Positions 11,745 through 24,200 of a stretch of 64,000 bases of DNA are shown here, one piece after another (within the stretch, counting starts at the first letter, position 1; each line of letters opens with the position of its first letter). The stretch is from NCBI RefSeq assembly GCF_029407905.1, contig NC_073624.1:8878501-8942500 (forward strand), written 5' to 3'. The stretch comes from Bubalus kerabau. Lineage: Eukaryota > Chordata > Mammalia > Artiodactyla > Bovidae. Made by a program: the position numbers and the translations under genes. The notes under the pieces are model-generated. The model ran no database searches and was not told the DNA's origin. It worked only from the letters and a program-made list of their open reading frames with translations.

Positions 11745-12170
11745 CCTTTTTTTTTGGTGATAGAATATATATAACATAAAATTTAGCATGTCAGCTGTTT
11801 TTAAGGGTTGAGTTCAGAGGCATTTAGTACGTTCACATGTTTGTTTAGCCATCACCACCATCCATCTCCTGAACTTTTTCATCTTTCCAAACTGAAATTC
11901 TCTGCCCATCAAACACTAATTCCTTATCCTCCCTGCCCCCAGCCCCCAACACCCACCCTTCTACTTTCTGTCTCTATGAACTTGACTCCTCCAGGTACCA
12001 CATTTGAGTGGAATCATAAAAGATTTATCTTTTTATGACTGGCGTATTTCACTTAGTAGTCCGTCTTCAAGTTTCGTTCATGTTGTAGCATATGTCAGAA
12101 TTTCCTCCCTTTTAAAGGCTGAATAATATTCCATTTATGGATAGACCACACATTTTTTAAATGGTGAAAG
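11745..12170. repeat. Old L1 3'-region fragment
   Basis: Wording typical of ancient L1 3' sequences: TACTTTCTGTCTCTATGAAC, GAGTGGAATCATAAAAG, ATGTTGTAGCATATGTCAG, GGCTGAATAATATTCCATTT. Diverged; subfamily not assigned. Confidence 0.65.
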
Positions 12171-12214
12171 ATCCTTGATGGTTGTATCTCACCTGTATCT
12201 CAGTGTGGAAAATG

Positions 12215-12330
12215 TTGTCTCCACACCTTATTTCATTTGATCCCCCAGCAGTGTTTGGAGATAGATGTGATTAGTCCATCTCAGACGTGAGGAACCAAGT
12301 CTCAGAGAAGCTCAGGCTATGTCCCGGCAG
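12215..12330 (-). repeat. MIR
   Basis: Antisense MIR: GTGAGGAACCAAGTCTCAGA with upstream TTATTTCATTTGATCCCCCA. Confidence 0.55.
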
Positions 12331-14238
12331 TTCATGAGGGGACGCCAGGGCCTTGGACCCACAGCTCCCTCCCACCTCCACCCACGACACCCTGGTCTCG
12401 AATGTTAGAAGCAGAACTTATTCTTTGTTTGGGCTGATGTTCACTTTCCCATTTTATTTCACTCGTCACATATACCCACGAACCAGATGTTCAAGCAGGG
12501 GTTCAGACAAGGTTGGGGCAGGAACAGAGTCTCATCTCAAAAAAACATTTGAGAAAGAAGAAGGAAAAGAAAAACCCCGCCCCAATCCCAGTTCCCCAGC
12601 AGTGACCCGCCGAGTCTCACTTCTACTCTGTTTATAGGAGATCATGACGGTTTTGGGGGAACACAGCGGAAGGACACCTCTTATTTGCATTTAAAAACCA
12701 CGCAGGTGAGACCGGGTCAAGCTGGAACAAAACCACACAAGGCTGGGCCAGGGAAGCCGGGGAGGTGACAGCAGCCTCTGTTGGCCGAGCCCCTGGGGCC
12801 GCAGGTCCTCTGCAGGGGCCTTCGGTCCCACGTCTGACAACCCATGGCTGGAGCATCTGCCCCCGGGGTGGAGACCGTCGGTCGCACAGGCAGGAAGCAA
12901 CGCGGGTAAGTGTAGCCCCGAAGTCCACGTTCTCTTGCCTCATCCTTGGCTCTGCCTCTGCCGGGCTGAAGGAAGGAAAGCGAGACCACTCCGCACGCGA
13001 GGCTTCAGGGTGGGGGACCCATGACATGCACTCGGCCGGGGGCTCCTTCCACAGCTGCCACCACGGCAGGGCCTGGAGACCCTCCTCAGAGACAGGACGC
13101 CAAAGGTCGTACCCCACTCCACCTCTCCCACTCCCCCCCACCACCTCTCCCACTCCCCCCCGCCACCTCTCCACCTCCCCATCTCCCTACCCCCCACCCC
13201 ACCCTCTGCACCCTCTCTGGATCACCTTCAGGCCAGGAGGTATTGGCGGCGTTCCTTAGCGCCAAGATATTTCTTCACTCATTTTCAATAAAGTGTGGAC
13301 ACTTCCTGAGTTGCTGCTGCTAAGTGCTGGGCTCAAGGCTAAGCCCCAAGAGGAAGATGACCTTGTCTGTGACCTTGAGGGCAGAAAGCCTCCACCCCAA
13401 CAGCATACAATGAAGTGTTCTGGAGGCAGACCTGCGGCACTGGGTCAGGGACAAATTCTCCCAGAGAAGGGGGAGGCCTGGTGCAGAAGAAATGTTATTG
13501 AGCCGGGTCTTCGGGGCTGAGCCCACCAGGTAGGAGACGGGGGTCCATGCTCCACAAAGGGCACAGGCTGTACAAAGTGAGTGGAACGTCCACAGAGAAG
13601 GGCCAGATGGTGAGTGACAGGAGATGTTCTGGGAAGCAGCGGATGCACCGTCTGTTAAAACCCTGAAGACAAGGAACCCAGGAGGTTCCTTGATCTTGCA
13701 GGCAGTGTGGAGCCGGGAGATGTCTATTGCAAGGTAGAGGTGGATGCGGGTGGGGGGAGTCAGGGGCCAGTTGGTGCCTGATGGACAGGCACAGGGGAGC
13801 TGTGGGGAAGGAATGGGAACAGTACCCCCCTCCCTCAGGGCAAACAGGGTGCAGGGACAGAAGATTGTCACATCAGAGAGCCTTCTGAGGAGCAGATGTG
13901 TCCTCGGAGGCTTCAGGTCCTCAGAGCAGCGTGTCTGTTAATAGCTGCCGCACATCAGGACTGAAGAGCCTCCTGCACCCAGCTCACTGAGGGCTGGCTG
14001 GCTATGCCTGTAAGATGCCACCCATGACTACACAGTGGGGAATCGGAGGCTTCAAATGAGGCAGAAAGGCCTGACTGGCTGGCCCAGCCCTCTGAGGGAG
14101 CTTCAGGGTGTCATGAGGCCCGTGGGGCCATTACCTACCCCCGACCAGCCCGTAAAGGAGCCTGAAATGTCACTAGAGGCTCACTTCTCTGACATCAGGT
14201 CTTTTCTTCCCAGGCCCCAGCTTGAGAGGTGCCATTCA
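12331..14238. other. Intergenic DNA with a C-rich low-complexity tract
   Basis: 13105-13210 is a C/CT/CA-rich tract with two to three imperfect copies of a CCACCTCTCCCACTCCCCCC unit, which creates long but meaningless open frames on both strands (12632-13323). The rest is unique sequence without a supportable gene. Confidence 0.5.
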
Positions 14239-14367
14239 GCTTCAGTTCAGTTCAGTCACTCAGTCGTGTCCGACTCTTTGTGACCCCATGGACTGCAGCA
14301 CACCAGGCATCCCTGTCCATCACCAACTCCTGGAGCTTGCTCAAACTCATGTCCATCGAGTCAGTGA
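14239..14367 (-). mobile_element. BovB 3'-end fragment
   Basis: Starts TTCAGTTCAGTTCAGTCACT and continues TGTCCATCACCAACTCCTGG, antisense to the BovB 3' end; severely 5'-truncated. Confidence 0.85.
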
Positions 14368-14879
14368 GCCTCAGTTTCTATAAGGAACTGACCACTTTCC
14401 TTAATAATAAGACCTACATCCTCCAAGGTTGGCAGCAAAGGGATACTTGCAGGGTGGGCAGCTCTCCACAGTTCATTGATCCCTACTGCCAGCCAGGTGA
14501 ACACGGACCCCCTTTAATGCTCTGCTGAGAGGTGGGCACTGCCCTTGAACCCACAGACTGGACTTGGGGGACAGCAGAAAACCAAATATGACTCTGCAGG
14601 GACAATGAATGGACACACAGCAGCCCAGTCTCTGGGTTCAGAGGCCCTGTTCTGCTTGAACAAGTTCCAGAGGAAAAGAGCACCCCAGGTGGTGGTGATC
14701 CTGAGTTGGCTCCTAGGGGGACCAAGGTCCCATCACGTGCCTCTCTTTTAAGTCTAGATATGGTGACTGCATGTGGGTAGCTTGAAATCAGCCATAGTGG
14801 AATTATTTATGCCATGAAAACTGGCCAGCACTACACAGCAGGGCTTTTTTTTTTCTCCCCAAAGAGCTGGGTGGTTAAA

Positions 14880-15360
14880 CATTTATTAGCATTTATTAAC
14901 TGGTTTTTTAACATACCCACCCGATGACCCAGAAATTCCACCTCTTGGTGAAAAGTAAGAGAAAAGAGTCCATCCATCCAAAGACAAGGGCCAAAATGGT
15001 TTAGCTGCCACATTCGTAATTAAGTCACATTCATAAATCAAATCCCTTATGATTATACAGTGGAAGTGAGAAAATAAAGAGTAGAAATGGGCCAATGTCC
15101 ACTGGGAGGAGAATGGGTAAACTGAGTCACACTTGTACAATGGATACACTTCAGAGACAGAGATGAGCATTTAATACATGACATGAAACAGCATGGATGA
15201 ATCTCACAGACACCATGTTAAATGGAAGAAGTCAGAAGCAAAAGACTGCGTCATATGATTCCATTTATATGAAGTTCAAGAATGGGCAAAACTGGTATAG
15301 AATAAAAGAGGTCAGAATACCGATTACCTCAGTGCAGGGAGGAGTTAAAACTGAGTGCGA
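14880..15360 (+). repeat. Old L1 3'-region fragment
   Basis: Phrases such as GCATGGATGAATCTCACAGA, ATATGATTCCATTTATATGA and AGAGGTCAGAATACCGATTA are typical of ancient mammalian L1 3' sequence. Diverged. Confidence 0.65.
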
Positions 15361-15433
15361 AGGGGCAAGGGGCCTCTTCTATATCTTGGTGTAGATGAGC
15401 GTACACAAGGGTACATACACGGAAAAGCAAACC

Positions 15434-15762
15434 AAGCTGTTGTTGTTCAGTTCCTAAGTCATGTTCGAATCTTTGTGACCCCATGAGCTGCAGCAAGCCA
15501 GGCTTCCCTATCCTTAGCCATCTCAGAATTTGCACAAACTCATGTCCATTGAATTGGTGATGCCATCCAAGCATCTCATCCTCTGTCACCCTCTTCTCCT
15601 CCTGCCCTCCACCTTTCCCAGCATCAGGGTCTTTTCCAATGAGTTGGCTCTTTGCATCAGGTGGCCAAAGTATTCGAGCTTCAGCATCAGTGCTTCCAAT
15701 GAATATTCAGGGTTGATTTCCTTTAGGATTGACTGGTTTGATCTCTTTGCTGTCCAAGCCAT
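15434..15762 (-). mobile_element. BovB LINE fragment
   Basis: Antisense BovB 3' region (AGCATCAGGGTCTTTTCCAA, GGTGGCCAAAGTATTCGAGC). A CCAAGC hexamer at both edges may be a short target-site duplication. Confidence 0.85.
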
Positions 15763-16249
15763 GTGCACTTTGCACATTACATGCCTTGCAGATAAAAAGT
15801 AAAGAAAGCGTGCATGTCTGTGGGGGTGTGTCCTCCTCTTTGCTAGCTCCTGGGTCGTCTCAGCCCCCATCCCCCAGGAGCTCAGACCTTCCTGAATGTT
15901 CAGATTCAAGAACAATCACCTCCTGAGTTCTGGTGTTCTGAAACGCACTGCCCAGGCTTATCCAACAAGGATGTCCCAAACTCGGGATCTAAGTCTATTT
16001 CTCCCAACCAGGAGCTGGGATGCTCTGGGGTAGGCAGGCCTGGGGTGTACAGTGGAGGTCTGGACCTGCCTGGGTGTTGGGAGTGGAGGGAAGCCTGGGG
16101 TGGAGGATCTGGCCCATAGAATCTGGGGCTGCAGTGTTGTCTGAGTCAGTCCCTGAGGACTCAGGAGAGAAGGAAGTCAAGCCTTGGGAGGAACTGGAGA
16201 CCCAGCAGAGTCAGGTGAGGCCCAGATGTGTGCCAAGCATCCTGCCAGG

Positions 16250-16400
16250 CCTCTGCCTGTACAGACCTTCAGCGAGCTTCTAGGCTCTCTGAGCCTCCAT
16301 TGTCTTATCTGTAAAATGGGGATGAAGACTTCACAGGCCTCTTACTGGGATGACCAGAAGTGATGTGGGTGAAACCAGGCAGACTTTTAGGATGTATGGA
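16250..16400 (+). repeat. MIR
   Basis: Sense MIR core TGTCTTATCTGTAAAATGGG preceded by CTCTGAGCCTCCA. Confidence 0.7.
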
Positions 16401-16475
16401 AACACTACAGATGCTCAAGAAATATTAGTTGAATATGTTAAATCCAACCAAGCCCATCCCCACCCCCAAATATGT

Positions 16476-16704
16476 GTCTGTGTGCTAAGTCACTTCAGTC
16501 ATGTCCCTTTCTTTTCAACCCTACGGACCGTAGCCCACCAGGCACCTTTGTCCATGGGGTTCTCCAGGCAAGAATACTGGAGTGGGTTGCCATGCCCGCC
16601 TCTCCTCCAGGGGATCTTCCCAACCAGGGATTGAACCTGCGTCTCTTACATCTTCTGCATTTGCAAGTGGGTTCTTTACCACTAGTGCCACCTGGGAGGC
16701 CCCG
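16476..16704 (-). mobile_element. Bov-tA SINE, near full length
   Basis: Antisense tail, body and tRNA-like head (GGGATTGAACCTGCGTCTC, GCCACCTGGGAGGCCC). It abuts a GT microsatellite and a second partial Bov-tA. Confidence 0.88.
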
Positions 16705-16732
16705 GTGTGTGTGTGTGTGTGTGTGTGTGTGT
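16705..16732. repeat. (GT)n microsatellite between Bov-tA pieces
   Basis: About 14 GT units lie directly between the head of one antisense Bov-tA and the tail of another. Confidence 0.9.
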
Positions 16733-16780
16733 CTTAGTTACTTCAGTCGTGTCAGACTCTTTGTGACCGCATGGGCAGGG
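16733..16780 (-). mobile_element. Bov-tA tail fragment
   Basis: CTTCAGTCGTGTCAGACTCT is the antisense tail of a second Bov-tA, cut off after about 45 bases. Confidence 0.7.
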
Positions 16781-16899
16781 AAGCCCAGATAGATGAATAC
16801 TAAATACTCCTGCTTAACAAAGCCCTAGGCTCCCAGCAGTTGGGGGACGGGGGTGTGGCCTGTTTGTGCAAGAAACACCCTCCCTAAAACTGAGAAGAA

Positions 16900-18480
16900 T
16901 AAATAAAACATTCCCACGCTGATCCTGCTTTGCAGTGACTTTTATTAGAAATCATAACTCACCAAAGTCCTCCAGCTTCTGCCCTGAGCCTGCTCCACAG
17001 CCAATGCCCAGCCAGGAGTGCAGCTCTCACACCCAGCCCTACAGTGTCGGTGGACTGTAGCGAGACACACGCAGTCACCAAGTGGCTCTGGGTGAGGTGG
17101 GTGAGGTGTGACCCTAGGAGACAACAGCTGGGCCTTCTCCCCAGCCCCCTCCCCTGCTTCCCTTGGACCCCTTCTTTCTCAGGGACCCCTAGGGGTCAAG
17201 TTCATAATGCCCCGAGCCTCTGCCTAGTGAAAACACCTGTAGAGGAATCAGCGAATCTTTTCTGCAAAGCCTCTACCTGCCAGGTCACGTGCAGGCAAAG
17301 CATTGCCTTAGGACTCAGGCCCCAAGACAGAGCAGAACACAGACCCTGCCCAGCAGGCCTGGGGGTCTGGGGTCATGGATACCATCCCTAACCAGAGCTG
17401 GCATAAAGGCTCAACCATACAAGTTCTGTGCTGCCCATCACAGAGGGCAGTGTGAGGGATATGGGTACCTGCAGCCCCTAAGGACGCTCTGGGGCAGGGG
17501 GCAAATGCAAGCTCTGTCCCAGCCTCCCAGACCTGTGCTGCCGGCTCTGGGATCCTAAACTGCCAAGCTCAGACCCAGGGCCGGTCAAGGTGCCCGCTCG
17601 CCCTGGTGTCCACTATGCACCTGGACCCTGGGCTCTCTGGAGGGGGGGCCCAGATAGTCCGATGACCCTCTTCTCCTTGCTGCTGTGTGGTCTGGACAGA
17701 TGGCTCCACTTGCTTGTCTGTGCCTTGGGGACACTGAGTGCTTGCAGCCTGTGACCTTCAGAGGAGCCAGTGAGACGCTCAGAGGCAGGGCCCAGCACCA
17801 CGCCAGGCACACAGTGGCAGCTGTCATCGTCACATGTGTCTCGTCTGAGCGCAGTTATATCTGCTGCTCTTTCCTAGCCTCTGCTCCCCAGGCCCGGCTG
17901 CAGCATTGTGGTCTGGACCCTGCCTGGCCGGTCACAAGCTGGGCCGTCTCCCACCCTCCCTCAGGCCCCAGCCCTGAGCCCAGTGTGGCTGTCAACTGCT
18001 GGTCATTCCCTCCTGGATGCCCTCAGGGGACCAACACCCCCTCCCCCAGAACCAGCCTGGGCCCCAATCTAGACCAAGGTCACCCCGCCTCTAAGTTTGA
18101 GGGCGATATTTTTAAAGATTCATCACATTATTTGCAAGCAACCTGCTCCTTTCTGCCAGAAAGATGCTAAATAAGTTTGTTTTTTGTTATTTTCCATCTA
18201 TAATAACCGCTTTTCAAACCGAGACAGAAACAAACATGGAAAAAAGCAAAAGGGTTTACAGCTAGTAAAACACCCTCGGCTGTTTCCCAGCCTCTTCCCA
18301 CAAGCATTTCTGATGCCGCCCGGCCGCCCACTCTGCTGCTTCTTACACCATCCCACGCGCTGTTCATCTCACAATGCCGCTTGCAGCCCTTTAGCATCAG
18401 GCCAATGACCCTCCCCCCTGCTGGTGTGTGGCCTGGGCAAATGGCTCCACTTGCTCTTCTGTGCCGTGGTTCTCGCTAAC
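16900..18480. other. Intergenic unique DNA
   Basis: No gene supported. 18100-18260 is an AT-rich non-repeat patch. Two similar segments, 17658-17735 and 18402-18478 (ATGGCTCCACTTGCT in both), are diverged copies and may simply be MIR relics. Confidence 0.4.
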
Positions 18481-18489
18481 GGCTCCTGG

Positions 18490-18645
18490 AATTCCATGGT
18501 GTGAATGCTCCGTGGTGTACAGTGTTTGAATCCCATTGTGACGGTCATTTCCGTGGCTTCCACGGCTGTAGTAAATATCTCTGTATATTTATGCCAGTAA
18601 TTCCACAGAAGTGGAACTGCTTGGTTGAAAGTCAAGGCCTCTGTG
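18490..18645. repeat. Possible ancient L1 remnant
   Basis: AGAAGTGGAACTGCTTGGTT and the preceding words resemble the old L1 motif around GAGTGGAATTGCTGGGTCA. Low certainty. Confidence 0.35.
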
Positions 18646-18786
18646 GACGTTTTGTCCTGACTCCGCTCCCCAGGGGTCAGCCACCAGCCTGCAAGGTGCC
18701 CTGTGCTAGTCTTGCCCAGCTTGCCCACCCCCCTGCCCACGAGCTCCAGTGCAAGCCTGACAGCCAGGCCCGCTCACGTTTGAGAG

Positions 18787-18821
18787 TCATTCATTCACTC
18801 ATTCATTCATTTATTTGCTTC
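18787..18821. repeat. (TTCA)n simple repeat
   Basis: ATTCATTCACTCATTCATTC and following short units. Confidence 0.85.
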
Positions 18822-20770
18822 TCCAGCCAGCCTTCTGCTGGGTACTGGGGTTGCCACAAGGCCAAGGTCAGTCAGCCTTCAGAAGCTGGTGGCCTTGTTA
18901 AAATCTCCTCATCTCCTGGGACCCCGCTCTGTCCTCTGCCTGCCCCTGCCCTTCTGGAGGGCAGAGCCTGCTCTGCCTGCGCGTGGAGGAAGGCACCTGC
19001 ATGCAGAGAGGGACAGGGGGCCTCGAGAGGCTGGGAGAGGTGCGCCCTCCCTGCAGTAAGTCCTGGGAGATTCCCCTGGGTCCTGACAGCACTCACATTA
19101 TTTAAACTGGCTCCGAAAAGCGTTATTCCTTCTAACACAACAAGCCTAGAGGTGCTTCCCTCCTCTGTGGGCCCCTGGGGCGGAGACCCGGCTTCTGGAT
19201 CTGCATCCTCAGCACCCAGCGAGGGCTGACAGCCACTTCCAAGGGTACCCGCCTCGACCCTGTGAGGCAGCACGTACCCCCTTTGAAATCAGGACATCAG
19301 GCCAGGAAAGTCTGTGTCTGGCCGAGAAATGACTGACAGTTTCAGGGTTTCAACTCAGATCTTCACTGCGAGTCCATGTTCATCATCTGACTACATACAG
19401 GGACTTTGCACACTTACTCCAATCCAGCCTTCCCTCCACTCGGACCAAGTTTCCCCTGCGCTCCTGTCCAGCCCCCTAACCTAGGTGCATGCCCGGGATC
19501 CCCCGTGTGGCAGGAATGAGTCGCATTTCTGAGATGGAAGGAATGCAGATAACCAGGCAAATGCTCTTGTTCAAAAGCACTAGGCGTACAGCAGGATCCT
19601 GCCCTGGAGTGGCCTCAAGGGTCCCTGGGTTCCTGAGAGTCCTGGGGCTGCGGGTGCCTCCACCGCTGTGCCCAAGTCCTTTGCAGGTCCCCAAAGAGAA
19701 GGAGGAGGTGACAAGACCAGCCTCATTGGGGAACACATGGGGTTTACTGTCCCTCTGAGACCCTGAATTGTTGCAACAGGGGCACCGTGTGGCCAGGGCT
19801 TATGTAAGTTAGAAAATGAGGAAGTTTCCTCCCCATGTGACATGTCACAACCCTGCCCCCACCTCCCTATCACCATGACAACCGCAGGGACACTTCCAGG
19901 GAAGACGGGAGCATTCAAGGCACATGTGACCCTTGTCCGCGGGGACCCCATCTGGTCCTTGTCATCACCTCCTTGTGGGCTCTGAGAGTCTGGGGCCTCT
20001 TTGCTGAAGGACACAAGAGGTTTCCAGATGGATCCACATCCTGGCGCCACCCGGGCCCTCCCCTGGTCTCCCTGATGAGAGCATGTGATGAAAACAAAAT
20101 GAAGTGATGCTGGGCTGTGTGACTGAGGGGACCGGGGCTCTGAGAACCAAGCAGCCCTCTCCCAGGGACAAGAAGGTGCTGGCTGAGAGCAGCTGTAACC
20201 GAGTGAGACCTGGGAGAAAAGGATGCTGTCTGAAGGGTGGGCTCTAGACTTCCTTCCCCTCGAGCGGAGAGCCCAGAGCTGCTCCTGCCCTTCCTCGGGG
20301 CCAGCTGGTCTCCAAGGAGGGAGGTGGCAGGGGAGGTCCCAGGAGCTGAGGGCACAGGGCTCTGGACCTCCTCCCTCAGGGTCCCAGATGTGCTGGCATC
20401 TGGCCTCAGGCATTGTGGGCAGGGGTCTCACGCTGGTCTGGGGGCTCCATCCAGGTGAAGTCAGTTTCTGTCTGCAGCAGGGACCCAGGGAGTGACAGGG
20501 TCAAGTGTTCCTGGGGAGATGGGACACTGGGGTCAGACAGATCCCAAATGGGCACGGTCATGACACAGCACACTGACAGAGGGTAAGGGTTTGCAGCTCC
20601 AGGAGGACTTCCTGGAAGAGGAAATAACTCAGACACTTATAAAACCAGTAGTCCAGCAAAGCGCAGGGAGTTGGGAAGGGGAGCATCCAGGCTGAGGGAT
20701 TAGCATAAGCAAAGATGGAGGGGGCCATGCAGCATGAGCTGGGTCGGGGGCTGTAGCTAGAACAGAGTTT
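18822..20770. other. Intergenic DNA; one possible MIR, no gene
   Basis: 19250-19395 looks like degraded antisense MIR. Open frames up to 283 codons on the minus strand (20431-19580) and 242 codons on the plus strand (18501-19229) show no known domain, and I treat them as GC-driven chance frames. 20590-20760 has weak L2-like wording. Confidence 0.45.
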
Positions 20771-21042
20771 GTTTTTTATTTATTTTGGCTGCGCTGGGTC
20801 TTCATTGCTGTGCACAGGTTTTCTCTAGTTGCTGAGAGCGGGGGGCTACCTTCTAGTTACTCTGCACTGCTTCTCATTGCAGCGGCTTCTCTTGTTGCAG
20901 AGCACGGGCTTGCTCTACGGCACTCTGGTTTCAGTAGTTGTGGCACGTGGGCAGCATGTGGAATCTTCCCACACCAGGGATTGAACCAGTGTCCCCTGCA
21001 TCAGCAGATGGATTCTTAACCACTGGACCACCAGGGAAGTCC
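20771..21042 (-). mobile_element. CHR-type SINE, near full length
   Basis: Antisense CHR: TTATTTTGGCTGCGCTGGGT at the tail side, ending at the tRNA-like head GGACCACCAGGGAAGTCC. A T-rich start corresponds to its A-rich tail. Confidence 0.85.
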
Positions 21043-21159
21043 GTTAGCATGGAGTGTTGAGACAGGGGACAGAGAGAAGGCTGGAAGAGTGGGCAGAAGG
21101 CAGGTGATATCAGGTCAAGAGAGCCTTGTGGAAAAGCACTGGGATGCCATCAAAGCTAT

Positions 21160-21292
21160 TGGAGAAGGAAATGGCAACCCACTCCAGTGTTCTTGCCTGG
21201 AGAATCCCAGGGACAGGGGAGCCTGGTGGGCTGCCGTCCATGGGGTCACACAGAGTCGGACACAACTAAAGCGACATAGCAGCAGTAGCAGC
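21160..21292 (+). mobile_element. Bov-tA SINE, 5'-truncated, with AGC-rich tail
   Basis: Body and tail (GAGAAGGAAATGGCAACCCA, CAGAGTCGGACACAACTAAA) followed by an AGCAGTAGCAGCC tail. The head is missing. Confidence 0.87.
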
Positions 21293-24200
21293 CATCAAAG
21301 CTAAGGGGTTGATGCAGTCAGATTCATTCACGCTTCACGTAGATCCCGTGGTCAGTGTGGCAGGCGAGTCAGGAGACCCCGTGGGGTCCTGGGGAAAGCT
21401 GGCAAGGTGATTCAGCAAAGAGGTCTTGGCAACAGAAGAAGGACCCCAGAAACGCTTAGGAGGCAAAGTTCTCAGGGCTTGAGGCTCAGTTTCCTTCAGC
21501 TCTGGCCTGAGCAGTTTCCAGAACCAAGGTGAGCTTCAGCCCGCAGGCGGCAGAAGAGTGGCAGTGAGGTGGTCCAGGGCGAGAGCAAGAGGAAGCCAAT
21601 GCACTCAGAGCCCAAGGGCGAGAGAAGCCATTAAACCTGGTCTCTTATTTAAGAGCGTGTAAAACCTCTAATGATGGTTACAGGCTGCCCCGGAGGCCTG
21701 GCCTCCAGAAGCAGGGTGCCACGGTCAGCTGCAGGTAATAACAATTCCATTCACATACTGTAGTCTCAGGCCTAAGAGTCTGCTTTCATGTTCCAAAGAC
21801 AGAAGATAAATGGCCCTTATCATTTTTATGTAGCGGCTGTCACCACCGGAGCTTCACGTCGAGTGCCCCAAGCTGCTTTTGTGCTTGTTCATTAGACACT
21901 TTAAGACCTTTCTCCAGGGAGAAGATGCCCCTTAGCTGAGAAATGACTCCTGGTTTAGCATAGTCCAAGTCCACAGGACTCATGCACTGTCGCTCCCCAC
22001 CTCCAATTAGAACCGCTGGGTGAGCCTGAGCCCCGGAACCGGGGCTGGAGGGATGGCTTCCTGCCCCAGCCGAAGGGAAGCAACATCCTGCTTGGCAGGG
22101 CAGGGCAGCGGGCCTCTCTCACCAGATGACCAGGAGGGGCGCTGCAAGAGCAGGAGAGGAAGCGGTGCTGAGTGAGGTGAGGCCAGGCAGCCCGCCCGGA
22201 TCTCACTGAGGATGCTCCGCTTATCCAGGCAGGATTGCCAGGCAACGGGGAGGAGTCTGTGGTCTAGAAAGAGAAGACACAGCCCCTCCACCAGCACCCT
22301 CCCCTCTGTTCTCCCAGGGGAGGCTGGGAGGGCTGGGGGCCTGCTCTTTGACGGGTGAGGGGATGGGGGGGGGGGGGCTTTAAATCCGCCTGAAACTGGG
22401 CGGCGTCTCTTTGGAAGTGAGCCTCATTGTTTGGAGACCTCTGTGAAGGTCAGGATGGAGCTGTAGCGCCACTGGCAAGCGCCAGACAGCTTAATCAGGA
22501 CACAACCCAGTCTCTTCATTACAGACCTAGGTCCTAGGCCATCTTTCAAACTGATGAGAAACCTTGTTGGGACGTGTTGGGGTTTGTTTTTTTTTCCTTC
22601 ATGTTTTATTACTTTCCCCCCAAGTATTCCCAGAATACAAATCTGTATGGGGAAGGGGCGTGGCTTAGTGCGCTGTCAGCTCCGCAGCCCAGCACTCGAA
22701 CCCCAGCTCCCCTCTGGGGAGGCTGGGCCCCCCCAGGAACCAGCGCTGACCTGGTTGGGCGGGGCGAGGTCCCCTCAGGAGGCAGAACCGACATTCACAC
22801 TTCTTTCTTACTCCTCGTCTGTCAAGTACCAAGCTTCAGCTCCATGGGTGACTAAAAATCCCACAAACGAACAGTTCATGTTCCACATGCTGCCTTCTGA
22901 CAGCAAGAGAGTTGCAAAGACAGCAGCAAGGTTGTTTCAGAGTGGAGGGCTGGAAGTAGCCGGGGAGGTGGCTGGGAGGGGAGGGCCAGAGGGGAATCAG
23001 GAGGGGAAGGGGAGGTTCAGAATGGGGAGAGGAGGGCAGGCCCTGGCTGCTGGGCTGGGTGAGGCCTGGGGGTGGGTGGAACTTGCCCAGACAGATCCAG
23101 GATGGCCAGACCAGACTGCGCAGGGAGACAGAGGTCAAAGCAAGTTGCTGCCAGGGTGGGTGCCAGGCCCACAAGGACCAATCGTTTTGCATGAGGACAC
23201 CCCTGTTTCACAGCCCCAGGGCCTCAGCAGGGAAACGGCCCATGCTGGTCTGCAGAAGGACCTACTGGGGGCCAGGCTGGACCTTCAGCTCCCTGGACCC
23301 TGTGGAGTGGGTATCAGGTCCTGACTCCTTTTTCTGGGAGACTGAGGGTGGTGAAGCAACTGGTCTCCTAACTAATGACAGAGAGAGAGACACGCAGCCT
23401 TGCACATGGCGGATATGAGGGGTCCACCCCATCAGCCCTCGACAACCCAGAACCCGGTGGGCGAGGCCTCACGGCAACCTTCTCATTTACAAAAGGGGAG
23501 AACTAGGCCCCCCCGACCCCAGCAGGAGGCATGCTGGAGGCTGGGCATGTGGGAGGGGGCCCCTTTGACGGCCCCCTAGCCCTGCCGCCCCCTCCCAGGC
23601 TCTCTGAGGGTGCAACCTGTTCCTGCCCCGGGCTGGGCACTGTGCTGGCGCCTGAGTCATGGGGATCATCTCCCAGCGTGAGAGCCGCCCTGGCACGTGG
23701 CCCCACCTGGAGGGAAGGGCGGCCTTGCTCCTGGGAGCCGAGTCACTCAGGGGACCTGGGAGTGAGCTCCAGGCTGCAGAGGCTCCCCCAGGCCCTGGAG
23801 GCGTCTCAGAGACCTCTGGAGGTGCTCTGCTCCCGAGGACATGGCCACGCAGCAAGGTCCCCACACGTCCAGCTCCCACGCCATCGGTTGCAGGAACCCT
23901 GAACAGAAAGCTGGGCTCTGACACAAGTCTGCTCAGTGTCTGAGTTGGTGTGACCCTGCCCTGTCCAAGGGTGGGTGGTGGTGCCCTGGGCTACACCCAG
24001 CTCTCTGTCAGCTGTCATCCCTTGGGCCCCCACCCCTCCCGACTCCAGGCAGCCCTAGAGCTGTGACCCTCCCCTTGCTGGGGGGACGGTGGGGCAGGGG
24101 GTGGCGGAGAACTCAGGCCGGGTCTCACCAGCTCAGGGTGAGGTGGTGCAGGAGGGCCTCCGAAGGGCCCCATGTCTCTTTCCCTGCGCTTCCCCAGCCC

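Noticed and set aside
13105..13323. Proline- and histidine-rich open frames
   Set aside because: Product of a C-rich low-complexity tract.
17658..18478. Two similar segments (17658-17735 and 18402-18478) as a possible duplication
   Set aside because: Similarity is modest and both contain MIR-like wording, so independent old repeats explain them as well.
18501..19229. 242-codon plus-strand open frame
   Set aside because: It crosses an L1-like relic and a TTCA simple repeat and resembles no protein family.
19580..20431. 283-codon minus-strand open frame
   Set aside because: No recognisable domain, no splice or promoter context and low-complexity composition; a chance frame in GC-rich DNA.
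22554..23324. 256-codon plus-strand open frame
   Set aside because: Gly/Pro/Gln-rich, with no domain or conserved motif and overlapping frames in the opposite strand.
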